A model generated the notes under the pieces. The model was given only the letters and a program-made list of their open reading frames with translations. It ran no database searches and was not told where the DNA came from. 36,616 bases of DNA from Allobosea sp. Leaf344 (GTDB lineage Bacteria; Pseudomonadota; Alphaproteobacteria; Rhizobiales; Beijerinckiaceae): contig NZ_LMRT01000001.1 of assembly GCF_001426225.1 (NCBI RefSeq), positions 554,437 to 591,052 of the forward strand, written 5' to 3'. Positions 16,914 through 25,658 of this stretch are shown one piece after another; position 1 is the first letter of the stretch, and the number at the start of each line of letters is the position of its first letter. The translations under genes and the position numbers were made by a program.

Positions 16914-18139
16914 TCGAGCGTGCGCTCGAGGCGCCGCATCACCGGGCTGACGCTCGCACCATGGAGCAGGATCGACATGAGGATGATCAGGGACAGCGTG
17001 CTCCAGGCGCTCCTGGCGCCCTCGAAGCTGGCATGGCCGAGGCCATAGGCGAGGTAGTAGATCGAGCCGATGCCGCGAATGCCGTAGACGCTGATCACCG
17101 CGCGCTCGCCCGTGGCGACACCCGTGCCGATCAGCGCGATCCATCCCGATAGCGGCCTCACCACGACGATCGCGATCAGCCCGAAGGCGAGTTCGCGCCA
17201 GCCGACGCCCCAGAGCAGCCCGCCGGCGATCAGCATGGCACCGAAGGCGACGAGGATCGCCATCATCAGCAGGCGTTCGAGCTCCTCGGCGAAATCATGC
17301 AGCTTCTCGTGAAATTCATTGTCCCGCTCGGTCGCGCGCAGCGTCAGCGCCGCGACGAAGACGGCGAGAAAGCCATAGCCATGGGCGAGTTCGGCCACCG
17401 CATAGGCGACGCAGGTGATGCCGAGCGCGACGAAACCGTCGCCGGTGCGCGAGAGCTTGGCGCGGTTCGGCAGATGGAACACCAGAAAGCCGAGGAGCCG
17501 ACCGGTCAGCAATCCGACTCCGAGCCCCGCGCCGAGCTTCCAGACGACGTCGATCGCCAGCCATTCGCCCAGCCAGTCCGGCTGCGTCGAGGCGGCGGCG
17601 AGCGCGATCGCGGCATTGACGAAGGGAAAGGCGAGCGCGTCGTTCAGCCCCGCTTCCGATGTCAGGGCGAAGCGGGTCTCGCCCTCCTCGCCCGAATTCG
17701 GCGGGCCGACCTGGATGTCGCTGGCGAGGACGGGGTCGGTCGGGGCGAGGGACGCCGCCAGCAACAGAGCCGTGGCGGCGCTGAAGCCGAGCAGCCCATA
17801 GCCGAGCAGCGCCAGAGCGAGGATCGTCAGCGGCATCGCGATGCCGAGCAGGCGCCAGGTCAGGATCCAGCTGCGCCAGGCGAGCCTGCGGTCCAGCTTA
17901 AGGCCCGCCCCCATCAGCGAGATGATCACGACGAGCTCGGTCAGGCGCTCGACCAGCGCCAGGTGATCCTCGGGATGGGGCACCGGCCAGGGCAGCCATG
18001 AGGAGGCGCCGAGCGCCGCGCCGATGGCGACGCAGATGATCGGCAGCGAGAGGGGTGCCCGGCTCAGCACCATGGGAAGCCAGGCCGTCAGCAGGACGAG
18101 GCAGCCGAAGCCCAGCAATACCAGGATATAGAAGTTCAC
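16871..18139 (-). CDS. cation:proton antiporter (CPA1/NhaP-like)
   Basis: A 422-aa membrane protein with about 12 helices. It has the core motifs of sodium(potassium)/proton antiporters: SLAPTDPVLASDIQVG (the T-D-P crossover) and EAGLNDALAFPF (the E-x-G-x-N-D ion site). It would exchange monovalent cations for protons in pH or salt balance. GTG 18139 is chosen because GGGGAGG stands 9 bases before it and the first transmembrane helix then starts at once; an upstream TTG (18169) would add ten Arg-rich residues. It converges on the SLC13-type gene. No regulatory C-terminal domain is present. Confidence 0.9.
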   Translation of the reverse strand: MNFYILVLLGFGCLVLLTAWLPMVLSRAPLSLPIICVAIGAALGASSWLPWPVPHPEDHLALVERLTELVVIISLMGAGLKLDRRLAWRSWILTWRLLGIAMPLTILALALLGYGLLGFSAATALLLAASLAPTDPVLASDIQVGPPNSGEEGETRFALTSEAGLNDALAFPFVNAAIALAAASTQPDWLGEWLAIDVVWKLGAGLGVGLLTGRLLGFLVFHLPNRAKLSRTGDGFVALGITCVAYAVAELAHGYGFLAVFVAALTLRATERDNEFHEKLHDFAEELERLLMMAILVAFGAMLIAGGLLWGVGWRELAFGLIAIVVVRPLSGWIALIGTGVATGERAVISVYGIRGIGSIYYLAYGLGHASFEGARSAWSTLSLIILMSILLHGASVSPVMRRLERTLDQAAGRAGDGRQSR

Positions 18140-18258
18140 CCGCCACCGCCTCCCCGGGACCGTCCGCAAGGCGAAGGGCGCCGCCGCCCGCCGTCAGGGC
18201 ACCAGCGCCCGTAAGGGAACGAGCCAGGGGCGGAAGGGTTGCGTCCCCCCGGCCGGGA

Positions 18259-18684
18259 TCAGCGGTCGATGCGCGTCGAGAGGATGATGGACGAGAGCGT
18301 CCGCTCGACCCCCTCCAGCGCGCCGATGCGGTCGATCAGCCGGTCGAGCTCGCCGATCGAGCCGGCTGCGACGATCGCGATCATGTCGAAATGGCCGCTG
18401 ACCGAATGCAGGCAGCGCACCTCGCCGATCAGCCGCAGCTCCGCCTCGACGCGCGCGGCGAGCTTGGGCAGGGCGGTGATCAGGACATGTGCCCGCACCA
18501 GCCCCTTCTCGTGATCATCCGACAATTGCGCACGGTAGCCGGCGATGACGCCGCGCCGTTCGAGACGCTCGATGCGGCCCTGCACAGTGGTGCGGGACAG
18601 CCCGAGCTTGCGGCCGAGCTCGGCCACCGGCGCACGGGCGTTGTCGGCGAGCAGCGACAGGAGGTGGCGATCGGTGGCGTCCAT
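18259..18684 (-). CDS. Lrp/AsnC-family transcriptional regulator
   Basis: A 141-aa feast/famine regulator. The N-terminal helix-turn-helix (about 17-42, ELGRKLGLSRTTVQGRIERL) is followed by the ligand-binding RAM beta-alpha sandwich (about 60-135, VSGHFDMIAIVAAG). Its length is slightly below that of typical Lrp. It diverges from the saccharopine-dehydrogenase-like gene, with a 29-bp quasi-palindrome between them, so it probably senses an amino acid and controls that operon. ATG 18684 is used. Confidence 0.93.
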   Translation of the reverse strand: MDATDRHLLSLLADNARAPVAELGRKLGLSRTTVQGRIERLERRGVIAGYRAQLSDDHEKGLVRAHVLITALPKLAARVEAELRLIGEVRCLHSVSGHFDMIAIVAAGSIGELDRLIDRIGALEGVERTLSSIILSTRIDR

Positions 18685-18712
18685 CGGCGTATCGCAAATC
18701 TCATTCGTCGAT

Positions 18713-18741
18713 CCGCCGAAAACCCGGAGTGTTTACGGCGG
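18713..18741. promoter_or_regulatory. candidate operator of the Lrp-type regulator
   Basis: CCGCCGAAAAC (18713-18723) and GTTTACGGCGG (18731-18741) are inverse copies at 10 of 11 positions around a 7-base spacer. The site sits between the divergent regulator and dehydrogenase genes. Lrp-family proteins often bind such extended dyads. Which protein binds here is inferred from position only. Confidence 0.5.
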
Positions 18742-18806
18742 AAGCTACGGTTCTAATCGACGGCGTCGCCTGACACCATCCCCGTCTCGATTCTAGGGGG
18801 AAGCAT

Positions 18807-19916
18807 ATGCGCGACGTCGTGATCATGGGTGCGGGCAAGATCGGCAGCACCATCGCCGATCTCCTGGCCGGAAGCGGAGACTACAAGGTCACCGTGGCCG
18901 ACCGCTCGGAGCTGCAGCTCGCCGGCATCCGCAAGAGCGAGCGGGTGGCGACGGAGGTGGTCGACATCACCAATTCGGCACAGCTCGACCGCCTGCTGGC
19001 CGGGCGTTTCGCCGTGCTGAGCGCCGCCCCCTATGCGCTGACCACACGGATCGCCGAAGCCGCGGCCCCGCTCGGCGTGCATTATCTCGACCTGACGGAA
19101 GACGTCGCGAGCACGCGGCGGGTCAAGGAACTCGCGCAGAGCTCCAGCGCCGCGCTGATCCCGCAATGCGGGCTGGCGCCGGGCTTCATCTCGATCGTCG
19201 CGGCGGATCTGGCGCGCGACTTCGACAGCATCGACAGCCTGAAGCTTCGGGTCGGCGCGCTGCCGCAATACCCATCGAACGCGCTGGGCTATAATCTGAC
19301 CTGGAGCACGGACGGTATCATCAACGAGTATTGCGAGCTTTGCGAAGCAATCGTCAATGGCGAGCGCGTGCTGGTTCCGGCGCTTGAGGAGCGGGATGAA
19401 TTCTCGCTCGACGGCGTGGCCTATGAGGCGTTCAACACCTCCGGCGGGCTGGGAACGCTCTGCGACACCCTGCAGGGCAAGGTCCGCACGCTGAACTACC
19501 GCACCATCCGCTATCCCGGTCACTGCATGATCATGAAGACGCTGCTGCAGGATCTGCGGCTTTCCGAGCGGCGCGACGTGTTGAAGGACATCTTCGAGAA
19601 CGCGCTGCCGAGCACGCTGCAGGACGTGGTCATCGTCTTCGTCACGGTGAGCGGGCGCAAGGCCGGACGGCTGGTGCAGGAAACCTATGCCAACAAGGTC
19701 TATAGCCGCCTCGTGCAGGGGGTGATGCGCAGCGCGATCCAGATCACCACCGCGGCCGGCATCTGCACCGTGCTGGATCTCTTGTCGCAGGGGGCGCTGC
19801 CGCAGCAGGGCTTCGTCCGGCAGGAGGATATCGGGCTCGACCTCTTCCTCGCCAACCGGTTCGGCAAGGTCTATGCGCGGCCGCAGGATCTCGGGGCCGC
19901 CGATCAGGCCGCCTGA
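18807..19916 (+). CDS. saccharopine dehydrogenase-like NAD(P)-dependent oxidoreductase
   Basis: A 369-aa enzyme with an N-terminal Rossmann motif MGAGKIGST (residues 7-15) and the catalytic-domain pattern of the saccharopine dehydrogenase / lysine 6-dehydrogenase group (HYLDLTED, PQCGLAPGFISI, FNTSGGLGTL, TIRYPGH). It is expected to act in lysine or related amino-acid breakdown. Family members differ in substrate, and lysine 6-dehydrogenase or a saccharopine dehydrogenase cannot be told apart here. ATG 18807 follows AGGGGG by about 6 bases. It is divergent from the Lrp-type regulator and followed by an aspartoacylase-like gene 85 bases later. Confidence 0.88.
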   Translation: MRDVVIMGAGKIGSTIADLLAGSGDYKVTVADRSELQLAGIRKSERVATEVVDITNSAQLDRLLAGRFAVLSAAPYALTTRIAEAAAPLGVHYLDLTEDVASTRRVKELAQSSSAALIPQCGLAPGFISIVAADLARDFDSIDSLKLRVGALPQYPSNALGYNLTWSTDGIINEYCELCEAIVNGERVLVPALEERDEFSLDGVAYEAFNTSGGLGTLCDTLQGKVRTLNYRTIRYPGHCMIMKTLLQDLRLSERRDVLKDIFENALPSTLQDVVIVFVTVSGRKAGRLVQETYANKVYSRLVQGVMRSAIQITTAAGICTVLDLLSQGALPQQGFVRQEDIGLDLFLANRFGKVYARPQDLGAADQAA

Positions 19917-20001
19917 GGCGGCGCGGCGCATGACCCGCGCAAGCGCCTCATGCAGCGGCGGAATGGCGCCGATCGGCTTTGCGCTCTAACGGGGGTGGGG
20001 C

Positions 20002-20985
20002 ATGGCGACCAACCCCTTGGAGACGAAGACGATGAGCCCGACCAGCGATGACGGCCCGATCGAGAGCATCCGCTTCCATGGGCTGGAGGCGGGGCCTCGG
20101 CTGATCGTGCTCGGCGCCGTGCATGGCAACGAGGTCTGCGGCCCGCAGGCGATCGCCCGTGCCATCGAAGATTGCCGCGAGGGGCGGCTCACCATCCTGC
20201 GCGGCGAGGTCACCTTCGTACCGATCGCCAATCCCAAGGCCTATCGGCAGAAGACGCGCGAGGGCGATCGCAATCTCAACCGCGACATGCGGGAAAAGCC
20301 GCAACCGGCCGATTACGAGGACCGGATCGGCAACCGGCTCTGCGCGCTGTTGCGCGGCCATGACATGCTGCTCGACATCCATTCCTTCACCCGCGAGGGC
20401 CCGCCCTTCGTGTTCTTCGGGCCGGAGGACAATACCGGCACGCTGGAGCCGTTCAGGCATGCCCGGGCCGAGGCCGCCTTCGCCGCCTGCCTCGGCACGC
20501 GGCTGCTGATCCATGGCTGGCTCGACATCTATGCGAGGCTGATCGGGGCGCGCGAGCGGCTCGGCCTGCCGCCGCTCTCGCTGACCGAGGGGTTCGGCAC
20601 CACGGAATATATGCGCTTCGCCGGCGGCTATGGCGTGACGCTGGAATGCGGCCGCCATGACGATCCGGCATCGGCGGATGTCGGCCATGCCGCCATTCAC
20701 AATGCGCTGGCGCATCTGGGCCTGACCGATTCGCTGCCGCCGCCGCCCCCCCGCCCGGCGATCATTCATATGGACGAGCTCGTGCTCTGCGAGGCGCCGG
20801 GAGACCGGCTCGAAGGCAATTGGAACACCGGGGATGCGGTCGCCGCGGGCCAGCTGATCGCGCGCCGCGCCGATGGCGAGCCGATCAGCGCGACGCGCGA
20901 CAGCATGATGATCTTCCCGAACACCACGCCCAAGCCCGGCGAAAGCCTGTGCTATCTCGGGGTCACCAGCAGCCGCGGGCTCTAG
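20002..20985 (+). CDS. aspartoacylase / succinylglutamate desuccinylase family metallo-amidohydrolase
   Basis: A 327-aa M14-like zinc hydrolase that removes an acyl group from an N-acyl amino acid. The zinc ligands are visible as H41-G-N-E44 and H127 in LLDIHSF, with the substrate loop GDRNLNRD (89-96). A C-terminal beta domain follows from about residue 255. It lies 85 bases after the saccharopine-dehydrogenase-like gene, so the two may share a pathway for an acylated diamino acid; this is inference. ATG 20002 follows GGGGTGGGGC; an in-frame ATG at 20032 is an alternative start. Confidence 0.88.
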   Translation: MATNPLETKTMSPTSDDGPIESIRFHGLEAGPRLIVLGAVHGNEVCGPQAIARAIEDCREGRLTILRGEVTFVPIANPKAYRQKTREGDRNLNRDMREKPQPADYEDRIGNRLCALLRGHDMLLDIHSFTREGPPFVFFGPEDNTGTLEPFRHARAEAAFAACLGTRLLIHGWLDIYARLIGARERLGLPPLSLTEGFGTTEYMRFAGGYGVTLECGRHDDPASADVGHAAIHNALAHLGLTDSLPPPPPRPAIIHMDELVLCEAPGDRLEGNWNTGDAVAAGQLIARRADGEPISATRDSMMIFPNTTPKPGESLCYLGVTSSRGL

Positions 20986-21000
20986 ACCTCCCGCCCGCGG
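20973..21000. terminator. bidirectional hairpin between convergent genes
   Basis: CCGCGGGC (20973-20980) and GCCCGCGG (20993-21000) form a perfect 8-bp stem with a 12-base loop. The structure spans the end of the hydrolase gene and abuts the stop codon of the convergent OpgG/D gene, a position expected of a shared terminator. No T run is present. Confidence 0.55.
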
Positions 21001-22557
21001 TCACGCGGGGTTGTGCCAGCTGGTCGTCCAGATCTCGGTGATGACGCGCGCCGGCGTCTTCAGGAACAGCCGGATCGTGGCCGTCTCGCCCTTGGGCAGG
21101 GTCATGTCGAGCATCGCCCGAAAACCCTTGCCGACCGGGTTGGGGTCGAGGATCACGCTGCGGATGGCGCCCGCCGAGGTCGTCGCATCGATCGCCACCT
21201 TGTCGGGTGCGCCGAGATGATAGGCGAGGTCGCCGCCGATGAAATCGACGATGATCCGCCGCCGCGCATCCGCCTGCCCCTCCGCCGGCACGGATTCGAC
21301 GAAGCTGCTGCCGGCCTGGCCCAGCGCGTTCAGATGGTCCGTAGTCGAGAGCGCGGTGATGCGATAGGCGAAGCGATGCTGCCTCCCGGGCTCGAGCGGC
21401 GCCGCCGGCACCCAGCAACAGCCGATATTGTCGAACACCTCGTTGTCGGTTGGGATCTCGATGAGGTCGACGCGGCCCTCGCCCCATTCCCCGGCGGGCT
21501 CGACCCAATAGCCCGGCCTCGCGTGGTAATGCGCCTCGAGGTCCTGGTAGTGGCTGAACTGCCGGTCGCGCTGCATCAGGCCGAAGCCGCGCGGGTTACG
21601 GTCATGGAAGCTCGAGATGCGCAGGCTCTGCGGATTGGCCAGCGGTCGCCAGAGCCATTCGCCGGCGCCGTTATGGATCATCAGCCCGTCGGAATCATGG
21701 ACCTCGGGCCGGAAGCCGGTGCGCTGGTCGCCATCGGCCTCCCCGGCCCAGAACATCGAGGTCAGCGGCGCGATGCCCAGCCGGGTGATCATCACCCGCG
21801 GCGTCAGGGTCGCCGTCACATCCACGGTGGTGCGCTCGCCCGGCGTCACGACGAAGCGGAAGGCGCCGGCGACCGACGGCGAGTCGAGCAGGGCGTAGAT
21901 CGTCAGCGCGGCGTTCTCGGCGGTGGGCTCCACCAGCCAGAGCCGGCGGAAGAAGGGGAATTCCTCCGGCTGCGCGCCGCCGATGTCGATCGCCAGCGAG
22001 CGGGCCGACAGGCCGTAGCGATGCTCGCGACCGAGGAAGCGGAAATAGCTGGCGCCGAGGAAGGAGATCACCTCGTCATGCACCGTCGGCTGGTTCAGCG
22101 TGGTGGTGACGGCGAAGCCCGCGAAACCCAGCGCCGGGGAGAGCCGGGCCGGAACCTCGGCCTTGCCGTATTCGAAGAGCTCGCGCGTGAACGGGATCGG
22201 GATCGGCGGGCCCTTGCGCACGATGCTGATCTCCACCGGGCGATCGTGCAGGAAGCCGAGATGGAACAGATGCAGCCGGAAATCCGCACCGCTGTTCTGC
22301 CAGAAGGCCTTGTCGCGCAGGAAGCGGATCTCGCGATAGCTGTCATAGGTGAGCTTCTTGAGCATCTCGGGGATCGCCGGGATCTCCGCGTCGAAGGGAC
22401 GTTCGCCGAGTTCGCGCGCCTGGCGCTCGACATCGCCGAAGCCGAAGGCCGCGGCGCCGCTCTCTGGCCGCGGCTGCGCCAGCACGGCACCGGCCGAGCT
22501 CAGCATGGTCGAGCCGAGCATCGCCAGGAACAGCCGTCGTGACGCGGAAATTGGCAT
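21001..22557 (-). CDS. periplasmic glucan biosynthesis protein (OpgG/OpgD family)
   Basis: A 518-aa exported protein for osmoregulated periplasmic glucan synthesis or backbone trimming. The N-terminus has a twin-arginine signal (SRRLFLAMLG at about residues 6-15, cleavage near VLAQ). The OpgG domain follows, with DSYREIRFLRDKAFW, RFLGREHRYGLSARSLAID, DSDGLMIHNGAGEWLWRPL and DNEVFDNIGCCWVP. Tat export fits OpgD better than OpgG, but sequence alone does not settle it. ATG 22557 is preferred because GAGG stands 8 bases upstream and the signal peptide then begins at once; the frame remains open upstream to 22758. No OpgH glucosyltransferase is nearby. Confidence 0.92.
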   Translation of the reverse strand: MPISASRRLFLAMLGSTMLSSAGAVLAQPRPESGAAAFGFGDVERQARELGERPFDAEIPAIPEMLKKLTYDSYREIRFLRDKAFWQNSGADFRLHLFHLGFLHDRPVEISIVRKGPPIPIPFTRELFEYGKAEVPARLSPALGFAGFAVTTTLNQPTVHDEVISFLGASYFRFLGREHRYGLSARSLAIDIGGAQPEEFPFFRRLWLVEPTAENAALTIYALLDSPSVAGAFRFVVTPGERTTVDVTATLTPRVMITRLGIAPLTSMFWAGEADGDQRTGFRPEVHDSDGLMIHNGAGEWLWRPLANPQSLRISSFHDRNPRGFGLMQRDRQFSHYQDLEAHYHARPGYWVEPAGEWGEGRVDLIEIPTDNEVFDNIGCCWVPAAPLEPGRQHRFAYRITALSTTDHLNALGQAGSSFVESVPAEGQADARRRIIVDFIGGDLAYHLGAPDKVAIDATTSAGAIRSVILDPNPVGKGFRAMLDMTLPKGETATIRLFLKTPARVITEIWTTSWHNPA

Positions 22558-22811
22558 GGGCAGACCTCGCTTCACCGGCTCTCGGCCGGGCGCAGACGGG
22601 CAAGGCGTTGCGGCATGGCGACGACCCCCCCGAGCAGCACCGATCGCACCGCCAGCCGCCAAACCCGGCACTGGCCGCCTTTGTTCCTGAGCCTGCGCCC
22701 TTACGGCATGCGGCGGGCGCTCCCAATCCGCCGGAGCTGGTCTATGATGGGCCATCACAGCCGAAGCGGCCGCATCGCAACGCGCGGCAGACCATGGAGA
22801 AGCGTTCCGTC

Positions 22812-24068
22812 ATGACCATCCACCAGCCGCCGCTCGCCCCCGCCATCGACCCCGTCCTGCTCGACAGGCTCGCCGAGACCGCAATTAGGGTGGGGCTGAA
22901 CCTGCAGCCCGGGCAGGATCTGTTCCTGACCGCGCCGATGGCGGCGCTGCCGCTGGTCCGGCGCATCGCCGAGCACGCCTACAAGGCCGGGGCCGGGCTG
23001 GTGACGCCGTTCTTCTCCGATGAGGAGATCACGCTGGCGCGCTATCGCTACGCCGCGGATGCGAGTTTCGACCGGGCGCCGGGCTGGCTCTACCAAGGCG
23101 TCGCCAAGGCCTTCTCCGAGAACACCGCCCGCCTCGCCGTGGTCGGCGACAATCCGATGCTGCTGGCGCAGGAGGATCCGGCCAAGGTCGGACGCGCCAG
23201 CAAGGCGAATTCGCAGGCCTATCAGCCGGCGCTGGAGAAGATCGCCGGTTTCGACATCAACTGGAACATCCTGGCCTATCCCAGCGCGTCCTGGGCGAAG
23301 CAGGTGTTTCCCGGCGAGCCGGAAGAGATCGCGGTGGCCAGGCTCGCCCAGGCGATCTTCGCCGCCTCGCGCGTCGATCTCGACGATCCCGTCGCGGCCT
23401 GGGCGGCGCATAATACCGGTTTGCGCAGCCGCACCGGCTGGCTGAACCAGCAGCGCTTCCACGCGCTGCATTTCAGCGGTCCGGGCACCTCCCTCACGGT
23501 CGGCCTCGCCGACGGCCATGAATGGCAGGGCGGCGCGTCGACGGCGCGCAACGGAGTGACCTGCAACCCCAACATCCCGACGGAGGAGGTGTTCACAACC
23601 CCCCATGCCAGGCGTGTCGACGGCCATGTCAGGAGCACCAAACCTTTATCGCATCAGGGCTCGCTGATCGACGGGATTTCGGTGCGTTTCGAAGGCGGTC
23701 GCATCGTCGAGGCGCATGCCGGCCGGGGCGAGGCGGTGCTCCACAAGGTGCTGGAAACGGATGAGGGCGCGCGGCGGCTCGGCGAGGTGGCGCTGGTGCC
23801 GCATTCCTCGCCGATCTCGAAAAGCGGGCTCTTGTTCTTCAACACCCTGTTCGACGAGAACGCCGCCTGCCATATCGCGCTCGGCCAATGCTATTCCAAA
23901 TGCTTCGTCGACGGCGCCTCGCTGTCGCCCGAGCAGCTGGCGGCGCAGGGCGGCAATACCAGCCTGATCCATATCGACTGGATGATCGGCTCCGAGGAGA
24001 TCGACATCGACGGCGTGCATGAGGATGGGCGGCGCGTGCCGGTGTTCCGCAAGGGCGAATGGGCTTGA
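22812..24068 (+). CDS. M29-family metallo-aminopeptidase (AmpS/PepS-like)
   Basis: A 418-aa cytosolic aminopeptidase. The conserved metal ligands can be placed as E259 (NIPTEEVFTTP), E325 (RLGEVALVP), H354 (NAACHIALG), H387 and D389 (LIHIDWM). Their spacing (66, 29, 33 and 2) fits my recollection of the family's AmpS enzymes. ATG 22812 is favoured by GGAGAAG about 9 bases upstream; ATG 22794 is an in-frame alternative. It is followed 31 bases later by selO, probably in one transcript. Confidence 0.93.
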   Translation: MTIHQPPLAPAIDPVLLDRLAETAIRVGLNLQPGQDLFLTAPMAALPLVRRIAEHAYKAGAGLVTPFFSDEEITLARYRYAADASFDRAPGWLYQGVAKAFSENTARLAVVGDNPMLLAQEDPAKVGRASKANSQAYQPALEKIAGFDINWNILAYPSASWAKQVFPGEPEEIAVARLAQAIFAASRVDLDDPVAAWAAHNTGLRSRTGWLNQQRFHALHFSGPGTSLTVGLADGHEWQGGASTARNGVTCNPNIPTEEVFTTPHARRVDGHVRSTKPLSHQGSLIDGISVRFEGGRIVEAHAGRGEAVLHKVLETDEGARRLGEVALVPHSSPISKSGLLFFNTLFDENAACHIALGQCYSKCFVDGASLSPEQLAAQGGNTSLIHIDWMIGSEEIDIDGVHEDGRRVPVFRKGEWA

Positions 24069-24099
24069 GGATCGGGCGCCTGCCCCCCACCTCACCAAG

Positions 24100-25563
24100 A
24101 TGACGAGCGCCATCCGTTTCGACAACAGCTATGCGCGGCTGCCGCCGCGCTTCTTCGAGCCGACGCTGCCGACTCCGGTCTCCAAGCCGCGGCTGATCCG
24201 GCTCAACCGGGAGCTGGCGCTGCAGCTCGGTCTCGACCCGGAATGGCTGGCGAGCGAGGCCGGCGTGGCGATGCTGGCCGGTAATGCGACGGTGGAGGGC
24301 TCGACGCCGATCGCCACCGCCTATGCCGGGCATCAGTTCGGGCATTTCGTCCCGCAGCTCGGCGACGGCCGGGCGATCCTGCTCGGCGAGGTGATCGACC
24401 GCGACGGACTGCGCCGCGACATCCAGCTGAAAGGCTCGGGCCGCACCCGGTTTTCCAGGGGCGGCGACGGGCGCGCCGCGCTCGGCCCGGTGATGCGCGA
24501 ATACGTCATCAGCGAGGCGATGGCCGCCTTCGGCATCCCGACGACGCGGGCGCTGGCCTTCGTCACCACCGGGGATGCGGTGGTGCGCGAGCAGTTCCTG
24601 CCCGGCGCCATCCTGACCCGCGTGGCCGCGAGCCATATCCGCGTCGGGACCTTCCAGTTCTTCGCCGCGCGGCGGGATGTCGAGGGCATCACGGCGCTGG
24701 CCGACCATGTCATCGCCCGCCATTACCCGGCTTGTGCCGAGGCCGAAAACCCCTATCTGGCGCTGCTCGAAGCGGTGATCGCCGCGCAGGCGAAGCTGGT
24801 GGCGCAATGGCTGCTGGTCGGCTTCGTGCATGGGGTGATGAACACCGACAACATGTCGATCGCCGGGGAGACCATCGATTACGGCCCCTGCGCCTTTCTG
24901 GAAGCCTATGACACCGACACCGTGTTCAGCTCCGTCGACGTCAATGGCCGCTACGCCTATGGCAACCAGCCCTCGATCGCTTTGTGGAACCTGACGCGGC
25001 TGGCCGAGACTCTGGTGCCGCTGCTGGCGCCGGACAGCGCGGAGGCGGTCGAACGCGCGCAGGCGGCGCTCGGGCAGTTCGGCGCGCAGTTCCATGCCCA
25101 TTACGACGCGGGGCTCGCCCGCAAGCTCGGCCTCGCCGGATCCGACCCCGCCGATGACGCGCTGATTCGCGACTGGCTGGCGCTGCTGGCGCGGCACGAG
25201 GCCGATTTCACGCTGAGCTTCCGCCGTCTCGCACAGGCGCCGAGCTCGGCGGAGGCGCAGGCCGCCCTGCGTTCGCTGTTCGGCGCGGATGCGCAATTCG
25301 AGGATTGGCTGGGCCGCTGGCAGGCGCGGATCGAGCCCGAGCAGGCGGCCGAGACGATGCGCCGCGCCAATCCCGCCTATATCCCGCGCAACCACCAGGT
25401 CGAGGCGGCGATCGCCGCGGCAACGGAAAATGCCGATTTCGGGCCGTTCGAGGCGCTTCTGGCGGCGCTGGCGCGGCCTTTCGACGAGCAGCCGCAATTC
25501 GCCGGCTACGCGCTGCCGGCCAAGCCGGAGGAGCGTGTGCTGAGAACTTTCTGCGGGACCTGA
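24100..25563 (+). CDS. selO: protein adenylyltransferase SelO (YdiU family)
   Basis: A 487-aa pseudokinase-fold enzyme that transfers AMP from ATP to protein Ser/Thr/Tyr residues, linked in the family to redox stress. Key motifs are AYAGHQFGHFVPQLGDGRA (75-93), KGSGRTRFSRGGDGRA (111-126, with the nucleotide-binding Lys111), VHGVMNTDNMSI and DYGPCAF. The protein ends FCGT, placing Cys485 third from the end, the position of selenocysteine in animal SelO and of the C-terminal cysteine in the E. coli protein. ATG 24100 is set by homology; no strong ribosome site precedes it. Confidence 0.95.
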   Translation: MTSAIRFDNSYARLPPRFFEPTLPTPVSKPRLIRLNRELALQLGLDPEWLASEAGVAMLAGNATVEGSTPIATAYAGHQFGHFVPQLGDGRAILLGEVIDRDGLRRDIQLKGSGRTRFSRGGDGRAALGPVMREYVISEAMAAFGIPTTRALAFVTTGDAVVREQFLPGAILTRVAASHIRVGTFQFFAARRDVEGITALADHVIARHYPACAEAENPYLALLEAVIAAQAKLVAQWLLVGFVHGVMNTDNMSIAGETIDYGPCAFLEAYDTDTVFSSVDVNGRYAYGNQPSIALWNLTRLAETLVPLLAPDSAEAVERAQAALGQFGAQFHAHYDAGLARKLGLAGSDPADDALIRDWLALLARHEADFTLSFRRLAQAPSSAEAQAALRSLFGADAQFEDWLGRWQARIEPEQAAETMRRANPAYIPRNHQVEAAIAAATENADFGPFEALLAALARPFDEQPQFAGYALPAKPEERVLRTFCGT

Positions 25564-25658
25564 GAACATCCCATAGCTTCGAGCGGAAGTGCTTTGCGCT
25601 CATGTGGAACTTGTCACTTCTATTCTATATGCCCTAGGCTTCTAAGCCTCGAAGCACG

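Noticed and set aside
25564..25658. EcfG promoter ahead of the HWE kinase
   Set aside because: A GGAAC is present, but no GTT follows at 16-17 bases; only the DUF892 leader fits the pattern.
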